Of a stretch of DNA of 64,000 bases, positions 1-12,000 are shown piece after piece. This DNA comes from Mesorhabditis belari (taxonomy: Eukaryota > Nematoda > Chromadorea > Rhabditida > Rhabditidae). The notes under the pieces were generated by a model. The model did not search any database and was not told the origin of the DNA. It saw only the letters and a program-made list of their open reading frames with translations. The stretch spans positions 8,487,501 to 8,551,500 of the forward strand of contig CAUEEP010000743.1 in assembly GCA_958450365.1 (NCBI GenBank), read 5' to 3'. The position numbers were made by a program, and so were the translations under genes. Within the stretch, counting starts at the first letter, position 1. Every line of letters starts with the position of its first letter.

Positions 1-3000
1 CCATTTTTTTACACCAAGCTATCAATTACCTGTTCATTCGACAATCTCATTTGTGGAATTTGAACGACCGAAGGGCTTCTTTGAAGGTTATCTCTCAATG
101 CTTTATCAGTGATTTCTCCTCGAATTTGGTTTTGGCTTTCGGTCACCGATTACCCGAGTTGAACAAAAAAAAGTTTCGTTGTTTTAAAATTGAAAAGATT
201 TTTTGGCAGTTAATTTTTAGCTTTCTGATTGATATAACTGTTGGCTGACCACAAATTATCAAAAGCTTTTTACGAAAACTTTAAGCTTCGTCTCTTTTAG
301 TCAACTCAAAAGCTAAATGATTAGAAAGCTATAGACTTACAATTAGCAATAAATCATTTAAATAGAGCTAGAAATTTTATCTAACAGTGGGATGTATTGG
401 TTGAGAAGAATTGAGGAGGGGTTATCGGAAGGGTGAAAAAGGAAGGAAAGGAATGAGAAGGGACACTCGCCCGGTATCAGTAGAGGTCACCATAAGAGGT
501 GACAGCACTTCCCAGAATTTGCCATATTCTCAATTTTACCTAGCTTTACTTGCCGTCATTCTTACCCTCTACAACAAATTTGCCTATACAGTTTTACTTT
601 GATTGTATGGAAATTCTTCTCATAGAGAACAGATATTTTGTCAAGAAAGGTCAACGGTTGTTGTGGCGAAAAAGGGAGAAGGGGGAGTCGATGGTGTAGA
701 ATGGGAAGAGAGAAAGTAGCGTTTAGGTATAATCTGGGCGTCGTTTTGGGGTGTTAGCCCAAATACCATACCTGTCTGTACCTAAGGGGCAACCCGAGAT
801 TTGTGGATTTTTCCTACCGCCGCCGCCGACTTTTCAGCTCCTCGAAATCCTCAATTTACCTCTTTTCTTGTAACCTCTGCCTCCTTCCTTAACAAGTATT
901 TCGTGCTAAATGTTTTAACAATCTTTTCATCAGCTTCCTTTTTCCGATTTAATTCATTTCCGGTTGATTGACATTTTTCGCGAAATTTTTTCTAACGATC
1001 TACCCTTTGCTCCGAATAGTTGCGAATCTGCGAGTTCCAAATCAACAAGTGAAAGGAGTCAGCCTTGCTCTTTTTTTGAATGTTTTGGATCGAAAGTTAA
1101 AAGCAATCCGGAAACTAGATGAGATTGAGGATGAATAAGAAGAAGGAGAGCCCTTTTTCTTCGTTATAACAATTACGGTTACTCGGTCATCGAGCCTTTC
1201 CCCTTTCCTTTCCTTTTAAAAAAAGAGATTCGCATTTGCTCATCTTTGGCCAAGTTTTCCTCTTCAGTTTACTATTGTTGCTTTACTTTGTTCAAGATAT
1301 TTCATTTCACTTCAAATGATACCTAAAGTGGTCAGTTCAATGCCAAAACAGTTAGTTGCCACAGAGGCAAAATGGTGATTCGCTTTCCCTTTCTCGTTTT
1401 CTTCATCATCATCCTCATCACCGTCGTCAAGAGTTTTCCCCGTCTCTCGGGCATCAACAGCGGTATTTTTGTACAGTAAGCTGAGTCATCGTAAATTCTC
1501 TCGACCGCTGGGTTGCCGAAACGGCGAAAACGCGCGCGGTCGTTTTTTATTGAATTCGGGATGGGGAGAACAGCTACAAGAAGCCATTTGCAGGCACACA
1601 GCTGCCAAAGTCCAAGAAAATCACTTCAAACACTTCATTCGACTTTGACAAGAAATTCTCGAGTTTTTGCAACGGGAAAAGAGACAAAATGCCAATGTGC
1701 CAAAAAGTTTTCCTATTTTGACTCAGTCGTAGACACTGATGCAAGCAATTTTATCTCAATTTAAATATTTGTGAATGATGAAAAGTAGGAAAAGAGAATT
1801 TTGGGGAAGAAAAAGCGTGGTGGTTGTTGTGTCTGGAGCGGCCAAATTTCACCCGAGAAAACCAGCCCTCTCTACCGCAAACCCGCCATCTCACCCTTTT
1901 CTTTCCACTCATTTCTCCTCTCTTTTTTATTCTTTTACCACATTACCGTACCTATTTTCTTTTGGAGAGCTCTCCATTTCATCAATTAGAATATTCTTAC
2001 TTATCTAGTTTCTTTTGTCACTACATTATTTGATTACCATCTTTCTCACTTCGATCTTCATCACATAAAACAAATTTGGTCTAATTAAAATCTTAAATCT
2101 TAAAAAATAAATCATTCTATACTGGTGAGGGACTTTTGCGAGCTTTAGAGAATTGTCGAGAAATCGTTGTGTAGAGACCGGGAGGTGACGATTTCCCATT
2201 CTACATAGACATATGCCTATTGTTGAATTTTGAGACCAATGGCGCGGAAAGTGCCCAGTTGGGAGATAGCCCCCTACAGCTCTTCTCTCTGTTTTACTAT
2301 TAGGCTGTCCAGTTTTCTGCAAAATAACATTAAAACGGGTGTAAAATATCTTATGTCTGCATTTTTTTGGGAGCCTGAAGTCGAGTAGTCAAAAATATTA
2401 GTTGATTGTTGTTTTGATTACTGATGATTTTGGACCCGCAAAACCTTGGAGGGCGGATGAGTAAGCGAAGAGGAAGGTGATGAATTCAAATGAGCATTCA
2501 CCATTCACCCACCGTACTCCTTCACCCCCACACATACACAGCCTGCGAAAAGAAAAAGGTTTTTTTGGGAGGTGGTCCCCTTCTCTGTTTCGCCTTGAAG
2601 CCAAGATCACTTGTTTTCTCTTTCTTTTTTCATCCACCTCCCCTGCCCTCCTCCCCTCCCCTTTCCCCTTTCTATCCACGGTCACATATCTGATTTGCAT
2701 CGGACGTGAAAAGCCGACGACACGACCCCATCTTTTTGCACAATCTGATATTTGGCTCTGGGGATCGCTTTGCCACCAACAACTTTTTCGATTTAACCTT
2801 TCGCTTTTTTTTGAGCAACCGTCGTATTCACTATCGAAACTAAAAATCTGTTCAAAAATTTTTGTACAGCTTGCTCATTAGAACACTTTTTGGGCAAGGG
2901 ATCTTTAAACTAACGGTACCTGTAATATAGAATTAAATGCTACTTTTGTACTTCAATACTGTGTTTTTGTCCCAGTCTGTGTTTTTGAGTTGACATTTTT

Positions 3001-3170
3001 GAGAACTTTACCCCTTTTGGGCCAAAATGGGGGAGAATCGCACTGACCCAACTGTTTATAAACAGACCCAACTGGAGGACAAGGGCATAGATGAGAAAAG
3101 AGGGGAGAAGCATTAAAGGGAATAGAGAGGAAATCGAGTAGATGATGGAGGGGACGGAGGGGAGAAGGGG

Positions 3171-3222
3171 ATGGGCAGATCGAATGGGCAGCTCGAATGG
3201 GCAGATCGAATGGGTGAACCGA
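3171..3222. repeat. Short tandem repeat, four 13-bp units
   Basis: Four consecutive copies of a 13-base unit (atgggcagatcga). Copy 2 differs at one base and copy 4 at three. No coding frame depends on it. Confidence 0.8.
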
Positions 3223-3645
3223 TCCATTCCTATACACATACATTCAACCCGAGTTTCATTCACTCAACAATGGCCTTTCCCTAGCAAGCATTCAATTCCA
3301 AATCCGTGACGCCTCTTTTTTACACACCAACCTCACAGCAGTAGCTTTTAACCCATTGATATTGAATCATTTTCATATTTTTTTATATATTCATTCAACT
3401 TTACACATTTTTCTAGCAAAATCAGGCGGTTTGTTGATTGGCAAAACTCGCGACCCCAAAAAACTCGGCAGCCATAATAAAACACTCGGCAGTAATTTCG
3501 ACTCTTTGGAGAGTTCAAAGAAATCGCGGATGAAAAAAAGTAGTGGTGAGGGTCCTCAATATAAAGAATAAAGAAAAAAGGGATAACATAATAAAGGGAA
3601 TGACCCTGTGAGTAGGAAAGATAGTAAGGGAGAATGGATGGAGAT

Positions 3646-3675
3646 GGGGAGGGGATGGGAGGGGAATGGGGAGCG
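3646..3675 (+). other. G-quadruplex-type G-run cluster
   Basis: Five runs of three or four G separated by one to three bases within 30 bases, matching the usual G3+N1-7 pattern. Similar clusters lie at 6111-6135, 8686-8708 and 16417-16450. Folding is not shown by the sequence alone. Confidence 0.5.
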
Positions 3676-6110
3676 GAGGTCGAGACGGCAACCAACCAAC
3701 GGTTCAGTGCCTTTGAATGGGCTATCGCGAGCTGGTTTTTCCGTCTCCGTAGCATAGCATAGAGCTTACCAAGAAGGGGAATCGGGCCTTGACTTCTGAA
3801 ATTTAGTGAATATGCACTCGGGTAATAAAGTCGTTGGAAGGGGGAAGGCCGATGTGCATTGGAGCATGACCCTTCGGGGGACCATGGGAGACCCCTTTCT
3901 TTTATTCACTGATCCAACATTGATCACCCAATCAACTCCACTTTTCATTTACTTTTGTGATCATCCATTTTATCTCTAGGTGTTAATTGAGCTTTTACTT
4001 TCTGTATTTTTATTCTTTGTTTTTGAATTTTGGATGGGTACTGTATTAAGGGAGAGAATGGAGAGAAAGGTGAATTGATTGGGAAAGGCAATTGGATGAT
4101 CCGTGAAAGTGTCAATGTTTGTATTGGGCTTTCTTTCTCTTTTTTCAATTAAACATCTATTTGCATCGCCTCATTAACCTTAACTCTTACCGTAATGTTC
4201 GCTAAATCAACATTTTCTGTCTTGACGAAACTCTTCTTTTGGATTCGGGCAAATTTCTAAAGTGTCTCTTTGTTTGAATAAAGTTACCTCAATACTTTTG
4301 GAAACCTAACTCATAAATGGAATGTCAAAACCAGAATCCCGTCTTTCCATTTCCCTTTTCTCCATATAAATCCTTATTAACTGATCGTTATTTATAAAAT
4401 GAGCATGAATGATCTCTTTGATACAAAATGTGTCATCATAAAGATTTGATCTTCATATTTATTTTGATTTCTTTAGAGTCTTCATTTCCCATTTTCAAAA
4501 GGGCGCCGCTTTTTTGGATTTTTCTGGGTGTTGACTGGATGATGTTTTTTAGTTTTTTGCTCCAAGATTTCTCCACGATTTGCGAATTGGGCTCGGAATT
4601 TTCTTTTTACTTTTCTTAGAACTCTCAATTGTCTATTTTTCCGTTGGATGTATTTCATTCTATCGGAACATATGTCTTGGCGCGCGCGCTTCATTCAAAG
4701 TCTCATCTCGATATTATAAACAAAAATGGACAAGAGAGTCCCCCTACTCCCCAAATAACTCAATATGGACTGTTTTCTCTTTCTTTTTTGAGGGTTATGA
4801 AAGAGATTTCTGTATTATTGAAGCGCAAGATAGGACAGTGGTGATGAAGAAAACAAAAGTGTTGGGTGCCACGCGGCCCGTTTCACCTACCGTACCCGGG
4901 GGAGGGGGGAGTGGGGGCTTGTCTCACCCCTTTCTTTCACCCGCTTCCCCGGTCACCCCTCCCCCATCGCCATCTCCTCGATCTTCCCATCCTCTCCTTG
5001 CCTGTCATCGACGATCCATCGTGCCCACTTTCATTTTATGGGTATTCCGTATTCAGCACGCAGCTCGCATCAGCCTTTATGCGGTACTCTGCTTCCTCTC
5101 TCACCTCTTCTCCTTCCAAACGCGATTGATTGTCAATACTTTAGAGTTTGAAAGAGCCACTCATTTTACATTACTGTTTCAAGTTTAAGATCTAGTCTGG
5201 CAGGAAGACTCAAATATGATATTGGAAGGTGTTCCAGAACTATCAGTACAAATTCTGAACGTTAGCTCGAGGGTTAACATTAAAAGATGCGTGCATCAGG
5301 GTGATAGAAGAAAGTTTGCTAGACTTAAACATTTAAACATAAAAAATCAATTCTGGATTTATTTTAAGAACATAGGTGTTCCCACTATCGATGTGGTCCG
5401 ATGTGTGTCGGTTGATTTGGAATCACCACCGTTCTTTTCGATCGTCGCATGAATTCATTATGCTTGCTGTGAAAGTCACGCTCTTCCAAAGCCGCTCTTT
5501 TCCCATCAAAACTTCCATTTTTGACCAAATCAATACAATATATTTCCATAATTTTATCACACTTTCTTTTTTCAATCGGCTATATTTCTCGTAACAAGGA
5601 GAGAAGAGTGTAAATTGAGTAAAATCTCAACCCTTTTTTGGCCTGTTACCCAAAACCGCCGACTTTTCCCTAAGGAGAGGCAATTTTCGACAAGTTTGCC
5701 TAAACTCGGCTTTACTTTAGGGTTTTTAGAGCAATTTTGTTTTTCAATTGAAGAGATTTATTACAAAAGACCAGCAAAGAATGAGATGATTGGATGAATT
5801 GAGTTCAAAGAAAGACTGAAAGTTCTTGAGTGCCGGTTGTCAAATGCGGGTGGTCCGAAAAGGGGTGCTATTCGCCGATTGTTGATTGAGGGTTATGCAG
5901 AGCAGTCAATGATTGTCTCTTTGTCAAAGATTTGAAAGGGATAAGAAGAGGAGAAGTGAGTGAGAAGGGAGGGAAGGGAATGGATGGGTGTTGGGGTGAG
6001 GCGGTCAGTGTGTCCACCCGCGTTTGGCGGGACGAGCGCTCGTCGCATTGTCAGTGGATGAGGCTCGAGAGGTGCTCCAGGTCTCCCCAATCCACCTGAG
6101 ATCTCCCCCT

Positions 6111-6135
6111 GGGGGATGGGGAATGGGCGGGGGGA
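6111..6135 (+). other. G-quadruplex-type G-run cluster
   Basis: Four runs of three or more G within 25 bases with short spacers, inside a locally GC-rich patch of the non-coding region. The match is to the motif only. Confidence 0.45.
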
Positions 6136-8685
6136 GGCTAACCTGTCTGCGGGTCTTTGAGTGCCCCCGTCCTCAAGCACTCCACCCCAGGGCTCGCACC
6201 ACCCTCTCTCCTTGCGCAACCTCTTCACACCTAGGCTTTATCCCTCAGTCCACCCTTGTAATAATAGTCATCCAGATTTTCAGCCTCTACCAAGTTTATG
6301 CTATTTTTAACTCCCAACCAAGCGTTGAACATCAAGCTTTTTATTTTTCATTTCGATTGAGTGTACTTCTGATTTGTTAACTCAATATTTCATGAAAATA
6401 CCTCTATGCAAGTTAAAAGTAGAATAATTATCGTAAACATTAAACGAGTGAGTAATTTGTACCAGTTATCCTTATTTTTCAGATGTCCAATTCTAAAAAT
6501 AAGTAGAGATATCGGTTTCATATTGTCAATAGAAGAGATGAGTTCGGAGTGGAGGAAGTGGATGTGCACAGTGGTTCAAGGCTGAGTGTTGGCAATTTGA
6601 GTTCTCGATGCGAATGTAAGTAAGGCAATAACTGACTATGTGGAATCGGCCTCCATTTTCATCTCTTTTCTTCTCTCACCCATCACTCTTTTCCTTTGTG
6701 AGTACGGTAGAAATTTGGCCTAGGGCGTTTCTGCAATTCTTGAAAGATCTTCACCAAGCATATTCGGATTTTCTAAGTATTTCGATTAAGTTGACCATTT
6801 CAGACGGTAAACGAAAGTAGGCTGTGTTTGGATATATTTTCTCTTTCTTTACATAGAAGACAGAAAACGGGTCCCTCATCCTTATTTGTGCGGTTTCCCA
6901 AGAAAGAAAGGGTGAGATTGTTCGAGTTTTCCCTCATAGCTAAGAAAAGTCCGGGAGTGGGGGCACAGTTCGAAAAAGGGGGGTAAAAAGGGAGGAGAAA
7001 TAGGGAGAATGGGGATTGGTTGAGTGTTTGCGCACCTCATTTGGTTCTCTGGGTGGCCGACTATGGAAGATTGCGCCACTGGAGATCAACCAAAGAAATA
7101 TCCTTAAGCTGACAAGTTGCTACAACAATTGTTCACCTTTTAATCCATTCAGCTTGCCCATTTTCAATTGTAGTCGCTGTGTTCTCTGGGAATTTTCTCT
7201 GTACTAAAAAAATCTAAAATGTTGTTAGATACAGTTGTTTTTTATTTTTTTTGGATGAAAATGTGAGAAAAGAAGGGAAGGGGGTTTGGTTTGACATGGG
7301 TGCGATTGGTGAACAGATAATGTCTTCTGAATGATGTCGAGGCTTCATTTAACATCAACATTGCATTCACTCACTCATCCACATTTCACTCTTTACAACT
7401 TATCCTTATTCAAATGATCATCCCCATGGGAGAACCAGTCCATTCCTTTTTTTCAACTTATCGTATAAAATCAACACTGAAATTTACTTTTCTCTTTTCA
7501 AAATTACTTTTGTTTTCTTCAGAAATTCCCCTTGTTTTCTCAAGTCTAATTTGAAAAAATCGAGCACTTTCCAAAATTTGAGATTTTTGTCGGGTAATGG
7601 GGAGCGCTAATGAAAATTGAAAAGAAATGGGCAATCCGTGAGATGATCCGCCTTGGAAAGCGGGCTGAGTCTTTCTATGTGTCTCAAAAAGAGAAATTCA
7701 CGGATTTTCGATCCCACTTTTTTTTTACTCAAGTTTTGCCTCTTTGTACCGTTTTCATAGAATTTTGGTGTTTCCTTATTTTGATTTTCTTTCTTGTTTT
7801 CAACTTAACCCTGTGCATAACTTGCGCAATTTTAACTTTCAAACTTTAATCGGCTTCGAAGCAGAAAGTCGTTCCTTTCTTTTCATTAGATCTTGAAATC
7901 CTTCAAAAGAATGGCGATAAAACATGAACATTACATTTTCGGTTTACTAAAGGGGTTCTCAGGTTATTGAATTCATTGCCGAAAAGTTTATAATGAAAGA
8001 ATTTTTGGGGGCCAAAATGAGTGAAATCCGAAGACATGAGGTGGGCCTTATCCGAAGATGATCCCCAATCTTCCCAATCTTCCCAATCTCACCGATTACT
8101 CTCGACGGCCCAAATTTTGATGGGTGGGTCCTTCTCGCATTTATTGACAACAACTCCAAAAATAATTTTGTTTTTCATTTGTTACGCTATGAAGCAATAA
8201 AGCAATAAGCAATAGGTCTTAATATGTAGCTTTTGTTTCTTTGTATAGATTCACTCAATGTTTCTGAATCTTCTTCACTCTTTTCAATTGACCTAAACCA
8301 GTAAAATACAACAAAACCCTATTAGCAAACTAGCAAAGAAAAAAACAAACTCCATTGTAAAACGGCTTTGTGAACCCTTTAGCAAAAGTTTACTAACGAG
8401 GTTTCACTATAGTTTAGCTTCGAAATATCGATAGATAGAAATACCGAACCCTTTTGCGGACCGAATATGGGTCCACTCGTGGATGGGAAAGGGGGGAGGG
8501 GTGATGGTTGTATCCGATCGGCCGGTCTTCCTTTGGGGCTATGGCTGCAGCGCGATTATTTGCCCATTTCGATACCTTACGTGGCAGTGTTTGGGTTCGT
8601 GCGAGAAAGGCGAGGCACACGACATCCAGAGCACAACCCTTCCCTTCTTCCCCCCCAAAAAGCCTGTGATGCCCATTGAATGATC

Positions 8686-8708
8686 GGGTGAAGGGGAGGG
8701 GAAGGGGT
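8686..8708 (+). other. G-quadruplex-type G-run cluster
   Basis: Runs of 3, 4, 4 and 4 G in 23 bases, about 330 bases upstream of the first coding exon of the BED/hAT gene. It could be a promoter element, but that is inference. Confidence 0.45.
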
Positions 8709-9039
8709 GCCCATCCCGGGGATTCGGGTGAAGCTCAACGCACGAGGATACAGCCGGCCGCGTGAGTAAATAACCGTTTCATCCACAGGAGAGTCTTCTC
8801 TTGAATCTCTTTTTCTCTTTTTTTCTTTCATCGTTCACTTTTCATCCTCCTTCTCTCCTCGATACACCTTGACTGGTTGGCGGGTTCGTGCTCAGTTAGT
8901 GTTGCTCTCAATTCTTGAATCTCTTTGGTCCTTTTTCTTCTTTTCTTCTTTCACTTAATAGACATTCTTTTCTTCATCAAATTATTCCTATATTTCAGCG
9001 AATCAACTGAAGTAACTGTTTTGAGTGAAGATCGTGGGG

Positions 9040-12000
9040 ATGTCATTGGCGGCTGCCCCAACGGGACCTCCTGATGCTAAGCGCTTCAAGATGAGTCTCC
9101 CCACACAGGTTTTGTTGTTTTTTTTATTTTGTGGATGAGTTTGCTACCTTTGCGAATTTGTTTGATCTTTTGATTGTCTTGTAAGTTTCAACTTGACTAC
9201 ATTTCAAATTTCTTTGATTAACAGTTATAAAAGAAAGTCTCATTAGCAATCCTCTTTACAATAGATGTTAAGATCTAAATTTGGCTTTGCAATAAGAATG
9301 ATTTGTCTTACAGTATCCCTCCTTCTCTTTTTTTTATTCACTTTCTCTAATTTTTTTGCTTTCTTTCTCACTACCCAATCCAGCAACCAATTACCCATAA
9401 AAAGTGAGCCATTTTTTGAGAAAAACAAAAAATTTCTTGAATGTTTCAAACTAACTATATTATTGAGTACTCAAATTTCTAAAATATTTTACATATTAAT
9501 ATTTGCTTTTTGGCCATTTGTGGTTTGCTTGATGCGTAAAAATGACGCCAGAAATGCTAAAATCGATTAGCAAAAATAATCAATAACAACTATTAACTTG
9601 TGTAACATTTTTATAAAAACTGGGTGCTCAGGTGGTGGTTGTTGAAGAAAGCAATGAGACCGAAGAATCGGCAGTCGTTGGTGAAGAAAGCCCGGGAGCC
9701 CCATCATCGGCACGGAGCTCAAATCCGGCTCTGGATGAAGATGAGGAAGAAAGTGGTGATGAACAAAATATCGATGAAGATCATCTACCAGTCATCGACT
9801 CAACTCATCTCCAATCACATGTGTGTTGCCTAACATTTTTGTGCTGTGCTTTGCCCTCTCATATCTGAACCATTTTCCACCTACACAATTTAAGCTAACG
9901 GCTTTTTAAAAAGTTCTTTTCAGGGTGCCTCTTGGCCAGAGGAGGAAACGTCGATAAATACGGGGAATTTGATGGAATTCATCTCGAAAAACTTGTTGGC
10001 CAGCAATTTTAAAGTAATTTCTTTATGAGCGCCTTTTGTAATTTGAAAATGATTCTAGATGGAAGATGGGAATATGAGATGTGCATCAGCATCTCGGTGT
10101 GGTTCTCTTTCCGGTGTTTCTCCAGCTCCTCTTGATGGCCTCTCTTCTCCCAGAAGGTATCTTATCATTCCATAAAATAAAAAGAAATGTTTCTAGAAGT
10201 TCCCCTCCTCCATCGGTGGGCTCAGGGCTTCCAGGGTCCAAAGTGGTCGCACAATCTCCTGTTGCGCAATTGTTCGCCCAAAGTGAGTACAATATTTGTA
10301 AGCTTATAAAAATGAGTCCAAAATGAGTTTCAGATGATTGGAGCTGGCACCGAAATCCGGCGGCAGCGATTCGAAGTGGAGGCACAAATAAGCAAACGCC
10401 CGTATGGAAATACTTTGTCTACAACAAAGCTGAGAATCTCTCGAGGTTAGTTTTCATTAGCATATTTGATGAGAATGAGAGTATTACTTATTTAGATGTA
10501 TCGTCGGTGATTGTACCTATCAATTGAAAGGTCCACACACATCAACTCTTGCTTGTCATCTCAAAAAACACCCGCTTGAGTATTCGGAATTTCAGAAACT
10601 CAAAGTGGATTACACTTCAACTCGACCACAGCCATCTATTCGGCCTCAAGTAACAATTGTTCAAATTATTCAATCAAATCAAATTTAGATGGATTACCCA
10701 AGAGATCGAACAAACGGCCAACTACCTCCATCACCATCTTCATCAGCCTCAAGTGCTACTTCATCTGGTGGTAGTGCAGGTTCATATCTAACAAAACACC
10801 CAATTTTTATAAAGTATTTTAGGCAATGGCGCTTTGAAAATGGAAGAAAGGAAGCCAAAAGAAAAGAACACTCAAGCCAACAAAAATATAAGGTAAGATT
10901 TTGAGATAAGAAATTGAACAAAGTACATTTAGCAACATTGTTGATGCATTGAATCGACAAGCAGCAGCCGCCGCTCAAGCTCAAGCACAAGTAGCCAATA
11001 TTGGACCACAAAGTCTAATGGGAGGGATGGGAGGAATGGGAGGACTTGGCCTTCTTCATCCAGCACTACCACCACCAGGTTGTCCGTTAATTCTATACTT
11101 TTATAAATCCTTCCTCAGGCTTCCCATTTTTATTGAATCCAGCTGCAATTCCAACTTCTACAAACAATCTCAATTTTGCACAACAGTTCTTGCAACAACA
11201 GCAAAATGGTTGAGATTGCTTTTGATCTTTATACAAAAAAACAATTTAGTACTCAATAATATGGTGGTTTCGAATAATGGTAATCTGCTCACAAACAAGA
11301 AATGGAGAAAAGAGGAGCGGAAACAAAAAGAATTGGAGGTAACAAAAAGGAATATTCTGAGAAAAATGTTGGTTTACAGACACGTCTTGCTTTGATGCTT
11401 TCTGCCAGTCATATTGAGTCGAAAATTGTGAATAACACCTTTTTCAGGTGAAACTTCAGTCAAAGAAGTCTTTCAACAGTATTGTTTTCAGAGATTTCAT
11501 GGAGCTTTCTCAACCAAAATTCAACATTCCCGACGATCCGCTTATAATCGAAAAGGTTTGATATCTGATCATTTTTTTGTTTGTTCTCTTTCAATGAAAG
11601 AAAAGACGGATAATCCGCGATTCGTTCTTTTTTCATGGCTTATTAGGGAAGGTCGCCAACATAAGGTCGGATTTCAAAACGAGACCTAGCCTATCTTGCA
11701 CAGTTTTTCACGGAGATTTCAAATATGCTTTTACTTTTACCCGAATGGCTCTGGATCGTGAGATTTTTTGACATAACTCTTTGGGTTTCTTCCCTTTGTC
11801 CCATGAGCCCCGGTGGGCGAGAGGTAGTGCTCTCGGTCACAAAGATTTTGGTCTGGGTTCGATCCATCCGTTGACAAAAATTTTTTGCATTTGAACCAGC
11901 AAAAAGGATATGCTAAAAACTAGTATGTTTCTAAAAACTAAAAACTAGTACTATATCTCGCAAAACAGAGCCGTTCGGGTAAAACTAAAAGCAGATTTGA

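Larger units (their letters stand above)
1..8998. other. Long non-coding region upstream of the BED/hAT gene
   Basis: No convincing coding exon is visible in these 9 kb on either strand. The short open frames are low-complexity (Ser/Pro/Phe or Arg/Lys/Gly rich) because they run through alternating pyrimidine-rich and purine-rich tracts. G-rich patches near 3.65, 4.9, 6.12 and 8.7 kb stand out against the AT-rich background. An isolated acceptor-like tttttcag followed by a 7-codon open frame occurs near 6482 and is not convincing. The stretch ends in an acceptor (atatttcag) at 8998, just before the first coding exon of the next gene. It is therefore probably promoter, outron and distal regulatory DNA of that gene, or the 5' flank of a gene outside the window. 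This assignment is inference. Confidence 0.5.

Noticed and set aside
411..602. Open frames of 60-100 codons through the first 9 kb
   Set aside because: Low-complexity translations (Ser/Pro/Phe or Arg/Lys/Gly), no splice context and no recognisable domain. They follow base composition.
4681..4690. Alternating CG run (cgcgcgcgc)
   Set aside because: Too short to claim Z-DNA or a CpG-type element in a nematode.
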